Shown here in pieces: positions 1 through 8,022 of a stretch of 27,074 nt of DNA. The first letter of the stretch is position 1. Every line of letters starts with the position of its first letter. The notes under the pieces were generated by a model. The model was not told the DNA's origin. It was given only the letters and a program-made list of their open reading frames with translations, and searched no databases. This DNA is from QHWK01 sp035315685 (GTDB taxonomy: Bacteria; Acidobacteriota; Vicinamibacteria; Vicinamibacterales; CAVVIG01): assembly GCA_035315685.1 (NCBI GenBank), contig DATFXR010000747.1, forward strand, positions 1-27,074. The letters run 5' to 3'. The translations under genes and the position numbers were made by a program.

Positions 1-3
1 GCG

Positions 4-1377
4 TTACCTCGACCAGTCCGGTTTCTCGTTGTTGCCCGTCTTGGTGATTTGATGCAGATCCTTCCCGTCGCTGGCAATCGTGAAGACCTGCGCCTTGCCC
101 GACCGCGTCGACATGAAGGCCAGATGGCGCCCATTCGGTGCAAACGCCGGGCTCTCGTTGGTGCCTTCGCCGAACGTCAGCTGGCGGATGTGGCCGGTCG
201 CGAGGTCGAGCACCTTGATGTCGTACCCCGGGCCGTTGCGCGACGCATACGCGATCTCGTTGAACGGCGCGGGAGACCAGGTCGGCTTGTCGCAGTACGA
301 CTCGGACGTCTTCTTGGACAGTCCCGTGCCGTCTGCAGCCATGATGTAGATCTGCGGCGAGCCTGAACGGTCAGAGGTGAACGCTATCTGCGTCCCCGTC
401 GGAGACCAGGTCGGCGAGATGTCGATGCCGGGATGATTCGTGAGGCGACGGACGCCAGATCCGTCGCGGTTGGCGACGTAGATCTCCGGATTGCCGTCGC
501 GCGTCGACGTGAATGCCACCTGCGTGCCGTCCGGCGACCATGCCGGCAGCCAGTTCTCGCCGGCTTTGTCGCCCTTGGTCACTTCTTCGAGTGTGCCCGC
601 GAAGATGTTCGAGATGAAGATGTTCGCGCCGCCGCGCCGGTACGACGTGTAGGCGATCGAGCGCGCGTCCGGCGACCAGCGCGGCGTGATGTTCAGCGTC
701 CGGCCGACGGTGACGCGCTGCTGACGCTCGCCGTCGTAGTCGGCGATGTAAATCTCCTTGATGTTCCGGCTCTGAACCGTGCCGCCCATCCGCTCGCCGT
801 CGCGATCGGAGTCGAACGTGATCTTCGACCGCGCGACGCCGTTCAGCGCGCGCTGCGACTTGTGGATTTCGTCGGAGATCGTGTGCGCGTAGAGGCGCGG
901 GTTGGCCGCTCCGTCGTACTGGCGTGGGTAGATCACCTGCCGCGTGCGGACGTTGTACAGCCGCATCTCGACATGGAAGCCGGCCGCGATCTTCTGAACG
1001 GTGCCGACGATCAGCCCGTCGGCGTTCAGCTCGCGCCAGCGATCGAACGGGATATCGCCGAACGAGCTCGCTTTCGGGATCGTCGCATAGACGTCACGGG
1101 GGATGAAGGCGAATTCCCGCTCGAAGTTCAGATCGTCCCAGACCACTTCACCGATCGTCTTTGCGATCGCGACGGTCTCCGCATCGGAGGACAGCGCGAT
1201 GAAATCGGGCACCGCCAACCGCGGAGCGGCGCCCGCCTCGCCCGATATCGTCGTCTGGATCTCGGTTGGCTGCTGAGGCGCCGGTGGCGGCGGTTGTTGG
1301 GAGGCCGGCTGCTGGGCGTGGGATCCCGCGGCGAGCAGCGCGAGTGCGAGCGTTCCAGTGAGGAGTGCTTTGGTCAT
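4..1377 (-). CDS. tolB: Tol-Pal system beta-propeller protein TolB
   Basis: TolB is a periplasmic beta-propeller that works with Pal and TolA to maintain the outer membrane during division. The 457-aa product starts MTKALLTG, a signal peptide ending near SHAQ, followed by a Pro/Gln-rich linker. The N-terminal alpha/beta domain covers roughly residues 50-180. The C-terminal half carries at least five PD40-type propeller repeats recognisable by WSPDG/WSPTG followed by (I/V)AFTS-R-G-IY. Length is close to the family norm (about 430). The ATG at 1377 overlaps the TGA of the upstream TolA/TonB-like gene (ATGA), so it is probably translationally coupled. A longer frame runs upstream to 1593, but it lies inside the preceding gene and lacks a signal peptide at its start. 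The gene ends 4 bases from the window edge; pal would be expected next but is not visible. Confidence 0.93.
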   Translation of the reverse strand: MTKALLTGTLALALLAAGSHAQQPASQQPPPPAPQQPTEIQTTISGEAGAAPRLAVPDFIALSSDAETVAIAKTIGEVVWDDLNFEREFAFIPRDVYATIPKASSFGDIPFDRWRELNADGLIVGTVQKIAAGFHVEMRLYNVRTRQVIYPRQYDGAANPRLYAHTISDEIHKSQRALNGVARSKITFDSDRDGERMGGTVQSRNIKEIYIADYDGERQQRVTVGRTLNITPRWSPDARSIAYTSYRRGGANIFISNIFAGTLEEVTKGDKAGENWLPAWSPDGTQVAFTSTRDGNPEIYVANRDGSGVRRLTNHPGIDISPTWSPTGTQIAFTSDRSGSPQIYIMAADGTGLSKKTSESYCDKPTWSPAPFNEIAYASRNGPGYDIKVLDLATGHIRQLTFGEGTNESPAFAPNGRHLAFMSTRSGKAQVFTIASDGKDLHQITKTGNNEKPDWSR

Positions 1378-2162
1378 TGGTATTCGAAAGTAAGGCGCAC
1401 ACCGAGCGTTGGATTCGGGAACGCGTCGGGCAGCGGCGGCAGCGCCCGCGTCGCCAGGACCGCCCGCTGCGCGGCGATGTCGAGCGTCGCGATTCCGCTG
1501 CCTCTGTCCACCGTCACGTCGGTGAGCCGGCCGTCTCGCTGAATGGTGAATTTCACGACCGTCACGCCGGTCGTACCCTGATCCTTGTTCCACGCGCGTC
1601 TGATCTGCATCACCATCGTGGCGATGTACTCGGGACAGCAGAAATCGGCGACGTCGAGCGTCGAGCCGGCGCCCGGTCCGCCGCCGCTGGACAGGCCGAA
1701 GCCCTGACCACGCGCGCCGGTGTCGGCGATCGCGCTGCCCGACATCACCTGGGGACCGCGCGTCGGCGTCCGGCCATGCGACTCCTCGGGCGCGCTCTTC
1801 ACCGGCTTGGCCGGCGTCGCCGCCTTCGTCACCTTCGCGTTCGGCAGCGGCATGGTCATCTCGGGTGCTTTCGCCGCAGGTGGACGAACGGCCTCGCGCT
1901 TCGCCGGCTCGTCGGGCGGTTTCACCTCTTGAACCGGCCGACCGCCGATCGGCGTCATCCCGCCGTTGGCGACGCGCTCGCCGCCGCCACCCAGCGAAAT
2001 GGTCATGACGATTGGCGCCCTCGTGTCGCGGCGGAGGAGGCCTCCCGGTGCGAAGACGAGCGCGCCCGCGAGCGCGAGATGCGCCGCCATCGAGAAGGTC
2101 AGCATGCGCTGAAGGCCGTCTGGCCGCTGCATCCGGTCGCGGAGCACGTCGGTGACGTCCAT
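1374..2162 (-). CDS. TolA/TonB-like energy-transducing protein (TonB C-terminal domain)
   Basis: This is the inner-membrane-anchored periplasm-spanning link of a Tol/Ton system. The 262-aa product has a short cytoplasmic N-terminus, one membrane segment around residues 20-40 (MLTFSMAAHLALAGALVF), a Pro/Ala/Lys-rich periplasmic stretch (about 70-135), a Gly/Ser-rich linker, and a C-terminal TonB/TolA fold of about 90 residues with the pattern I-RR-W-...-V-V-F-I-RDG-. The ATG at 2162 overlaps the stop of tolR (TGATG) and has a GGGAG upstream at good spacing; a GTG one codon earlier (2165) is the alternative. Its stop overlaps the tolB start. A vicinal Cys pair (C175-C176, bases 1635-1640) at the entry of the C-terminal domain is unusual for a periplasmic domain. 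Gene order argues for the TolA role; the sequence alone does not separate TolA from TonB. Confidence 0.85.
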   Translation of the reverse strand: MDVTDVLRDRMQRPDGLQRMLTFSMAAHLALAGALVFAPGGLLRRDTRAPIVMTISLGGGGERVANGGMTPIGGRPVQEVKPPDEPAKREAVRPPAAKAPEMTMPLPNAKVTKAATPAKPVKSAPEESHGRTPTRGPQVMSGSAIADTGARGQGFGLSSGGGPGAGSTLDVADFCCPEYIATMVMQIRRAWNKDQGTTGVTVVKFTIQRDGRLTDVTVDRGSGIATLDIAAQRAVLATRALPPLPDAFPNPTLGVRLTFEYQ

Positions 2163-2623
2163 CACCGTTCTCCCGGCATCCGCGCCACCATGCCGATGTT
2201 GGTGACGCCGGCGCCCTTCAGCATGTCGATCACCTGCATCAGGTCCTGGTAGGTGACGGTGCCGTCGCCGCGCAGGAATACTTCCTTATTATCGCGGTGT
2301 TCGATCTGCTGACGGATTCGCTCCTGGAAGGCGCGCGCGGGAATCGATTCCTTGCCGATGTAGAGCGTCTGCTGCTGCGCGAAACTCGCCGGCACGGTAA
2401 TCTCGATGCGCTCGCCGGTGACCTGCGCGGCGCGGCGCGACTGCGGCAGCTTGACGTCAATCCCGCGCTGCAGCATCGGCGCGGTGACCATGAAGATGAT
2501 CAGGAGCACGAGCATCACGTCGACCAGCGGGACGACGTTGATCTCGGCGAGCGACGTCGCGACGCGGCGGTTGCGGCCCGACCGTGCGGAGGAGGCGCCT
2601 GCTGATGGCGCGAGTTTCGGCAT
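2162..2623 (-). CDS. tolR: TolR/ExbD biopolymer transport protein
   Basis: This is a proton-channel subunit partner of TolQ/ExbB in the inner membrane. The 153-aa product has a basic cytoplasmic N-terminus, one membrane segment at about residues 28-50 containing the family's proton-accepting aspartate (D35 in VVPLVDVMLVLLIIFMV), and a periplasmic domain ending with the typical TYQDLMQVIDMLKGAGV helix/strand. Length matches the family. It starts 12 bases after the tolQ stop and its stop overlaps the next gene, so it sits firmly inside the operon. ExbD and TolR cannot be told apart by motif; the downstream TolB favours TolR. Confidence 0.93.
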   Translation of the reverse strand: MPKLAPSAGASSARSGRNRRVATSLAEINVVPLVDVMLVLLIIFMVTAPMLQRGIDVKLPQSRRAAQVTGERIEITVPASFAQQQTLYIGKESIPARAFQERIRQQIEHRDNKEVFLRGDGTVTYQDLMQVIDMLKGAGVTNIGMVARMPGER

Positions 2624-2635
2624 CTCAGCGATCCA

Positions 2636-3412
2636 CTAGGTGAAATTCCGCTCGGCGATGTTGAGAAACTCCATCGAGAAGTCGTCCATCTCCGACGCGA
2701 ACAGCTTCACGCGCTGCGTCAGGTAGTTGTAGAAGAGCACTGCCGGAATCGCCGCGGCGAGCCCCATCGCGGTCGCGATCAATGCTTCAGCGATTGGTGT
2801 GCCGACCGCCTGCAGGTTCGTCGAGCCGGTGACGCCAATCTGTTCGAAGGCGTTCATGATGCCCCACACGGTCCCGAAGAGGCCGACGAAGGGCGCCATG
2901 CTCGCGACCGTGGCCAGAAACCCGATATGGCTTTCGAGCTTGTTCACCTCGACCGCTGATGCGCGCAGCAACGCTCGATCGACCGCTGCGACGCTCTTCA
3001 AGGTAGGACGTCCGCCAGCGGGACGCGGATTGGGCCCGTTGCCGACGTCGGGCGCCGTCTGTCGGAGTTGCGCGGTGAGCTCGGCGTATCCGGTCTGGAA
3101 CAGCCCGACCAGCGGACTGTCGCCAACCGATCGCACGATCGCCTGCACCTCGGAGAATTTGTTGCTCCGTCGGAACACGTCGAGAAATTGCGCGCTTTGA
3201 TGGGCGGCGCGACGGAACGTCCACCACTTATAGAGGAAAATGCCCCAGGACCAGACCGACAGCAGCGTGAGTGCCGCGAGGATGACTATTGAAAGTGGAG
3301 TCGCGCGAGAGATGAGACTGACGATACCGGTGTTCGTACTGGTAGCGTCGAGCGAACCTCCCGCCGCGCCCTGCAGCAGCAAGGCGAGCAGCGGGCTTCC
3401 GAGCGTGCGCAA
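2636..3412 (-). CDS. tolQ: TolQ/ExbB (MotA/TolQ/ExbB proton channel family)
   Basis: This is the proton-channel subunit driving TolA/TonB. The 258-aa product has three membrane segments, about residues 39-60, 163-187 and 205-228. It carries the MotA/TolQ/ExbB signature region (APFVGLFGTVWGIMNAF, then A-EALIATAMGLAAAIPAV-YN). I chose the TTG start at 3412 because a GGAGGG sits 4 bases upstream (3417-3422), the resulting length fits the family, and the promoter at 3464-3493 lies just ahead. The open frame continues to 3907, but that part runs antisense into recN and crosses the promoter, so it is not coding. First gene of the tolQ-tolR-tolA-tolB operon. Confidence 0.92.
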   Translation of the reverse strand: MRTLGSPLLALLLQGAAGGSLDATSTNTGIVSLISRATPLSIVILAALTLLSVWSWGIFLYKWWTFRRAAHQSAQFLDVFRRSNKFSEVQAIVRSVGDSPLVGLFQTGYAELTAQLRQTAPDVGNGPNPRPAGGRPTLKSVAAVDRALLRASAVEVNKLESHIGFLATVASMAPFVGLFGTVWGIMNAFEQIGVTGSTNLQAVGTPIAEALIATAMGLAAAIPAVLFYNYLTQRVKLFASEMDDFSMEFLNIAERNFT

Positions 3413-3463
3413 ACGACCCTCCGAGACATGGCAGTGCGCCGCTGGGACAGCGCGATGCGCACA

Positions 3464-3493
3464 ACTGTAGCACGCTGAAAAAACTGCTGTCAA
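3464..3493 (-). promoter_or_regulatory. Sigma70-type promoter of the tol operon
   Basis: On the minus strand TTGACA (3493-3488) is followed by an 18-base spacer and TACAGT (3469-3464). The -35 is a perfect consensus match and the -10 matches 4 of 6. Predicted transcription starts near 3457, about 45 bases before the TTG start of tolQ. It lies in the 117-base gap shared with the divergent recN. Confidence 0.7.
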
Positions 3494-3529
3494 ACCTATG
3501 TTACGATTGGAGTTCTCTCTCTTTCGGCA

Positions 3530-5332
3530 ATGCTTCGCTTCCTCCGCATCCAACACCTCGCTGTCATCGATTCTGTCGAAGTCGAGTTCGACGCGGGGTT
3601 GAACGTTCTGACAGGCGAGACCGGCGCCGGCAAATCGATTCTGGTCGAGGCCGTCGGCCTGCTGCTCGGCGGTCGCGCATCCGGTGATCTCGTGCGCACC
3701 GGCGAGGACGCGGCGGCGATTGAAGCGATCTTCGAGAGCGGCGGGGAAGAGTTGCTCGTCAGGCGAGAGATCACAATACAGGGACGAAGCCGCGCCTTCG
3801 TGAATGGTGCGCTCGCGACTGCTGGTGCGCTCAAGGACCTGTCGAGCCGCTTGATCGAGCTCCACGGGCAGCATGAGCATCAAACGCTGCTCGATCCCTC
3901 GACGCACCTCGACGTCATCGATTCATTTGGGGCGCTCGACCAACTCCTTGCGGCGACAGCAACCACATACGATACGATGCGCGCGTCGCACGACGAGCTC
4001 GCACGAATGCGTGCGCTCGTCAGCGATCGCGACGCGCGCCACGACCTCGTCGCGTTTCAGCTCGGCGAGCTCGATCGAGCGGCGCTGCGCGAGCCGTCAG
4101 AGGACGGAGATCTCGCGGCGCTCCGCCAGGTTCTCGCGAGCGCCGAACGCGTCGAGCGGCTGTGCACGGAGAGCTACGCGGCCCTCTATGACAGCGACGA
4201 TGCGATTCTCGCGGCCCTGGGAACGGTGTGGCGCCGGGTCGGGGAGCTGGCGTCGCTCGATCCACGGTTCCGCCCGTACCTCGATGCGCGCGACGGCATC
4301 AAGTCACAGCTGGAGGATCTCGCGAGCTTCCTGCGCAAGTACGCCGACAGCGTCGATGCATCGCCGGCGCGCCTGCAGCAGGTCGAGGAGCGGTTGGCGC
4401 TGCTCGAGCGGTTGAAGCGCAAATACGGACCATCGCTGGCCGAGGTCATCACGCGTCGCGAGGGGCTGCGCCGCGAGCTCACCGATCTCGCGCGCAGCGA
4501 CGACCGGCTCATGGAGATCGAGCGCGAGCTGGCAACGGCACGCAAGCTCTTTCTGGACGCCGCAGAGCAGCTGTCGCGTGAACGGCGGCGCGTCGCCGGG
4601 TTGCTCGCACAGGCTCTCGAGCGGCTGCTGGCCGACCTTGCGATGGAGCAGACGCGGTTCGAGGTGCGGTTTGGCGATCCGTTGCCAGAGGCTGGCTGGA
4701 GCGCACGAGGGATCGACGCCGCCGAGTTCTTCGTGTCGCCGAATCCCGGTGAAGAACTGCGGCCGCTCGCGCGCATCGTGTCCGGCGGCGAGCTCTCGCG
4801 AATCATGCTGGCCATCAAGACGCTGACCGCGACGTCGCGGCATGGGTTCAGCGGTGCGGCCGATCGGCCACCGAGCGCGTCAGCACCGGGGTTGATCTTC
4901 GACGAAGTCGACGCCGGCATCGGCGGCCGCGTCGCCGACGTGGTGGGCCGCACGCTGCGGACGCTCGGATCTGCGTTTCAGGTCCTGTGCATCACGCACC
5001 TGCCGCAGATTGCCGCCTACGCCGACACGCACTTCGAGATCGAAAAGCGTGTGGATCACGGCCGCACACGGACCACCGTTCGGCGGCTCGACGAATCCGG
5101 GCGGGTCGAGGAGCTGTCGCGGATGCTGGGTGGCGAGGCAATCAGCGATGGCCTTCGGGCCTCCGCACGTGAGATGCTGGTGGGGCGGAAGATTCGGGCG
5201 GTTCCACCCGGCCCGGGTGAGGCGAAAGCGAAAGGCGAAAGCGAAGGTATGCGTCGGCTCGGCAGGGACGCGCGACTTCGCATCGACAAGGACACCCGAT
5301 CATCGGACAGAGGGCGCAGAGGGAAGCACTGA
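3530..5332 (+). CDS. recN: DNA repair protein RecN
   Basis: RecN is an SMC-like ATPase that acts early in double-strand-break repair and tethers DNA ends. The 600-aa product shows the N-terminal Walker A GETGAGKS (residues 29-36) and a long helical/coiled-coil middle (about 150-370). The ABC signature SGGELSR lies at 418-424 and Walker B LIFDEVDAGIGG has D458-E459. HGQHEHQ, typical of RecN, is also present. The ATG at 3530 is 117 bases from the divergent tol operon; a possible -10 (TACGAT, 3502-3507) lies just upstream, but the SD is poor. Two oddities are visible. One is a short insertion between the signature and Walker B. The other is a basic tail of about 40 residues after the usual C-terminus, which begins at a 13-bp tandem repeat. 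The stop is 2 bases before the miaB GTG. Confidence 0.96.
   Translation: MLRFLRIQHLAVIDSVEVEFDAGLNVLTGETGAGKSILVEAVGLLLGGRASGDLVRTGEDAAAIEAIFESGGEELLVRREITIQGRSRAFVNGALATAGALKDLSSRLIELHGQHEHQTLLDPSTHLDVIDSFGALDQLLAATATTYDTMRASHDELARMRALVSDRDARHDLVAFQLGELDRAALREPSEDGDLAALRQVLASAERVERLCTESYAALYDSDDAILAALGTVWRRVGELASLDPRFRPYLDARDGIKSQLEDLASFLRKYADSVDASPARLQQVEERLALLERLKRKYGPSLAEVITRREGLRRELTDLARSDDRLMEIERELATARKLFLDAAEQLSRERRRVAGLLAQALERLLADLAMEQTRFEVRFGDPLPEAGWSARGIDAAEFFVSPNPGEELRPLARIVSGGELSRIMLAIKTLTATSRHGFSGAADRPPSASAPGLIFDEVDAGIGGRVADVVGRTLRTLGSAFQVLCITHLPQIAAYADTHFEIEKRVDHGRTRTTVRRLDESGRVEELSRMLGGEAISDGLRASAREMLVGRKIRAVPPGPGEAKAKGESEGMRRLGRDARLRIDKDTRSSDRGRRGKH
5221..5246 (+). repeat. Two tandem copies of a 13-bp GGCGAAAGCGAA(A/G) unit in the recN tail
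   Basis: GGCGAAAGCGAAA at 5221-5233 is followed by GGCGAAAGCGAAG at 5234-5246. The repeat is read in frame as AKAKGESEG inside the C-terminal extension of RecN. Nothing in the core fold requires it, so it looks like a repeat expansion or insertion that extended the reading frame. Confidence 0.8.
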
Positions 5333-5334
5333 CC

Positions 5335-6717
5335 GTGGCGCGCAAGTATCTGATTGAGACCTTCGGCTGCCAGATGAACGTTCACGACTCCGAGCGGATG
5401 GCGGGGCTGCTCGAGCAGGCCGGTTACGAGGCCACCGACGAAGCGTCCGACGCCGACCTCGTCGTCATCAACACGTGCAGCGTTCGCGAGCGCGCCGAAG
5501 AGAAGCTCTATACGCGTCTGGGCGAGCTGCGGCTGCTCGCTGCCGAGCAGGGGCACGACCCAATCGTCGCCGTCGCCGGATGCGTCGCGCAGCAGGAAGG
5601 CGAGGCGATCTTCAACCGTTCCGCGGGCGTCGCCGATGTCGTGGTCGGCACCCAGCAGATTCGTCGCCTCCCGATGCTGGTCGAACAGGTGGCCGTCCAC
5701 CGCGGGTCGAGACGGAGCTCCCGTTCGAAAACGACCGCCGAGCGGCTGCTGGCGCTCGACCCTTACGACGACATCGCCTGGCCGCTCGGCGTGACGCGGC
5801 GCGCCGACCCGGTCAAGGCCTACGTGACGATCATCGAGGGCTGCAACGAGTTCTGCAGCTTCTGCGTCGTGCCATACACGCGCGGCCACGAACGGATGCG
5901 GCCGAAGGCGGACATCGTTGCCGAAGTGCGAGAGGCCGCGGCGACGGGCCACCGCGAAGTGCAGCTGCTCGGCCAGATCGTGAATCACTACTCGGCACCC
6001 GACGATTCGTCGTGCGACTTCAGCGCTCTCCTGGAGGCCGTCCACGAGGTCGAGGGCATCGAGCGGATTCGCTTCGCGAGTCCGCACCCGCGCCACGTGT
6101 CCCGGCGCTTCCTCGACACGATGGCGCAGCTGCCAAAAATCTGCCGGCATCTGCATCTGCCGGTGCAATCGGGATCGACGCGCGTGCTCGATGCGATGCG
6201 GCGGCGCTACTCGCGCGATCGCTATCTGGAGCTGGTCGCCGAGATTCGTCATCTGCTGCCGGACGTCGCGCTGTCGACCGATATGATCGTCGGGTTTCCG
6301 GGCGAGACCGCGGCCGACTTCGACGACACGCTGTCGCTGACGGCCGCCGTCCGCTACCACAGCATGTTCTCGTTCAAGTATTCGCCGCGGCCGAACACGC
6401 GTGCCGACAAGCAGCTCGCCGACGATGTCGACGAAACGGAGAAGACGCGGCGGATTGTGGCGCTGCAGGCGCTGCAGCGGGACATCCAATCGGCGTTGAA
6501 CGATGCGCTGGTGGGGCGGACCGTCGACGTGCTCGTCGACGCGGCCAGCCGTCGCCGCGAGACGGAGTTGTCCGGGCGCACGAGCACCAACGTGGTCGTG
6601 AATCTGCCGGGCCCGCCCGCCTGGATTGGCCGGACGCTCGCCGTGCGCGTCGAACGCGCCGGTCCGCACTCGGTCTGGGGACGAATTGACAATGGCGCTC
6701 CGGCGCCTAGTTTGTAA
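5335..6717 (+). CDS. miaB: tRNA-2-methylthio-N6-dimethylallyladenosine synthase MiaB
   Basis: MiaB is a radical SAM methylthiotransferase that modifies i6A37 of tRNAs reading UNN codons. The 460-aa protein has the UPF0004 domain with three cluster-binding cysteines (C12 in TFGCQMN, C48 in NTCSVRE, C83 in AGCVAQ). The radical SAM cysteines are C170, C174 and C177 (GCNEFCSFCVVPYTRG), and a C-terminal TRAM domain covers about 395-455. The ETFGCQMNVHDSE start and the cysteine spacing fit MiaB rather than RimO or MtaB. The start is GTG at 5335, 2 bases after recN, with GAGGGAAG upstream. Six bases separate it from the next gene, so the two are probably cotranscribed. Confidence 0.95.
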   Translation: MARKYLIETFGCQMNVHDSERMAGLLEQAGYEATDEASDADLVVINTCSVRERAEEKLYTRLGELRLLAAEQGHDPIVAVAGCVAQQEGEAIFNRSAGVADVVVGTQQIRRLPMLVEQVAVHRGSRRSSRSKTTAERLLALDPYDDIAWPLGVTRRADPVKAYVTIIEGCNEFCSFCVVPYTRGHERMRPKADIVAEVREAAATGHREVQLLGQIVNHYSAPDDSSCDFSALLEAVHEVEGIERIRFASPHPRHVSRRFLDTMAQLPKICRHLHLPVQSGSTRVLDAMRRRYSRDRYLELVAEIRHLLPDVALSTDMIVGFPGETAADFDDTLSLTAAVRYHSMFSFKYSPRPNTRADKQLADDVDETEKTRRIVALQALQRDIQSALNDALVGRTVDVLVDAASRRRETELSGRTSTNVVVNLPGPPAWIGRTLAVRVERAGPHSVWGRIDNGAPAPSL

Positions 6718-6723
6718 GGACCT

Positions 6724-7215
6724 ATGCAAATCGAGATGACCATCAAGGGTTTGATGGTCGACCCCATCACGAATACGCCGATCGTGATCCTGCGCGACAA
6801 GGACGGACAGCGAGTGCTGCCGATCTGGGTCGGCATTTTCGAAGCGAACGCGATTGCGCTGCAGATCGAGAACATTGCCACGCCCCGTCCGATGACGCAC
6901 GATCTGCTGCGCAACGTCATCCACGACCTCAAGGCCGAGGTGAAAAAGATCGTCGTCTGCGACCTGCAGGAGAACACCTTTTACGCGCTCATCTACCTGG
7001 CGCTGGACGGCCGCGGGGACACGGTGGCCATTGACGCGCGGCCGAGCGACGCGATCGCGCTGGCGTTGCGGACCCGGGCGCCGATCTTCGTGGAGGAGAC
7101 GGTCATCGATCATGCGAAGACGGTCGACTTCACGACCGAGAAAGCGGACGCTGATCGGCTCCACAAGTGGCTCGAGAGCCTCGACCCCGACGATTTAGGC
7201 AAGTACAAGATGTAG
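6724..7215 (+). CDS. Bifunctional nuclease (BFN/DUF151) domain protein
   Basis: The 163-aa cytoplasmic protein belongs to the BFN/DUF151 family. Recognisable motifs are the N-terminal M-(I/V)-GL--DP-T--PIV-L-D, the central LPIWVGIFEANAIAL, and the C-terminal RPSDAIALALR--API-VEE. Plant and Thermotoga relatives have been described as nucleases, but the bacterial role is not settled. There is no C-terminal UVR domain, unlike some relatives. The ATG at 6724 has AAGGA 5 bases upstream. It follows miaB by 6 bases, so it is probably in the recN-miaB transcription unit. Confidence 0.9.
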   Translation: MQIEMTIKGLMVDPITNTPIVILRDKDGQRVLPIWVGIFEANAIALQIENIATPRPMTHDLLRNVIHDLKAEVKKIVVCDLQENTFYALIYLALDGRGDTVAIDARPSDAIALALRTRAPIFVEETVIDHAKTVDFTTEKADADRLHKWLESLDPDDLGKYKM

Positions 7216-7245
7216 GGCGTTCGCCATCAGGACACCACTATGGGT

Positions 7246-7251
7246 TAGAAT
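7246..7251 (+). promoter_or_regulatory. Possible -10 box (TAGAAT) ahead of parA
   Basis: TAGAAT at 7246-7251 matches the -10 consensus at 5 of 6 positions and would start transcription near 7258, only about 9 bases before the parA ATG. No clear -35 is visible and there is no SD before parA, so a nearly leaderless parA transcript is possible. Confidence 0.35.
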
Positions 7252-7266
7252 CCGCTTCGCCCTCTG

Positions 7267-8022
7267 ATGATCGTCGCCATCGCGAATCAGAAGGGCGGCG
7301 TGGGGAAGACCACGACCGCCATCAACCTGGCTGCAGCGCTGGCGCTGCGCGGGAAGCCGACCCTCCTCATCGACCTCGATCCCCAGGCCAACTCGACCAT
7401 GTCGTTTCTCGACATGCCGCAGGTGACGCGCAGCGTCTACGACGCCATTTCCGAAGCGACCGTCGCGCTGGGCGACGTCATCCTGCCGTCGCAGGTCGAG
7501 AACCTGTCGGTCGCCCCGTCGCGGATCGCGCTGGCCAAGCTCGAACAGAAGCTGGTCGGCGAGCTGGACGCGCACTTCCGGCTGAAGGACAAGATCGAAC
7601 CGATCCGCGCGCAGTTCCCGCACATCGTGATCGACTGTCCGCCGACACTCGGTCTGCTGACGGTGAACGCGCTAGTCGCCGCGACACACTTGCTCATCCC
7701 GATTCAATCGTCGTACTTCGCGCTGGAAGGGACCGACGATCTGCTGGAAACGATCGAGAAGGTGCGCGCGCGACCCAACCCGGCACTGCGGATTCTCGGC
7801 GTCGTGATCACCATGCACGACAAGCGGACCGCGCTGGCCCGCGACATCCGCATGCAGATTCAGAAGGTGTTCGGCGGGAAAGTGTTCAAGACCGTGATCA
7901 CCAAGAGCGTCCGGCTGGAGGAGAGCCCGGCCTACAAGGAATCGATCTTCACCTTCGCGCCGGATTCGACCGGTGCGACCGAGTATTACCGCCTGTGCGA
8001 GGAGGTCATCGACCGTGCCTAG
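7267..8022 (+). CDS. parA: ParA/Soj-type chromosome partitioning ATPase
   Basis: ParA is the ATPase that forms a dynamic nucleoid-bound gradient and moves ParB-bound origin DNA. The 251-aa product carries the deviant Walker A KGGVGKT (residues 9-15), the A' motif LLIDLDPQAN (about 34-43) and Walker B IVIDCPP (D123). Length matches short Soj-type ParA without an N-terminal HTH domain. ATG at 7267. The gene overlaps parB by 8 bases, so the pair is coupled. The usual chromosomal neighbours (mnmG/rsmG) are absent from the upstream side; instead it follows miaB and the BFN gene. Plasmid-type and MinD-like proteins were considered, but the overlap with ParB supports the call. Confidence 0.93.
   Translation: MIVAIANQKGGVGKTTTAINLAAALALRGKPTLLIDLDPQANSTMSFLDMPQVTRSVYDAISEATVALGDVILPSQVENLSVAPSRIALAKLEQKLVGELDAHFRLKDKIEPIRAQFPHIVIDCPPTLGLLTVNALVAATHLLIPIQSSYFALEGTDDLLETIEKVRARPNPALRILGVVITMHDKRTALARDIRMQIQKVFGGKVFKTVITKSVRLEESPAYKESIFTFAPDSTGATEYYRLCEEVIDRA

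Noticed and set aside
5056..7164. A 702-codon open frame antisense to recN end, miaB and the BFN gene
   Set aside because: It is antisense to three confidently identified genes, is Arg/Asp/His-rich as GC-driven shadow frames are, and has no domain pattern.
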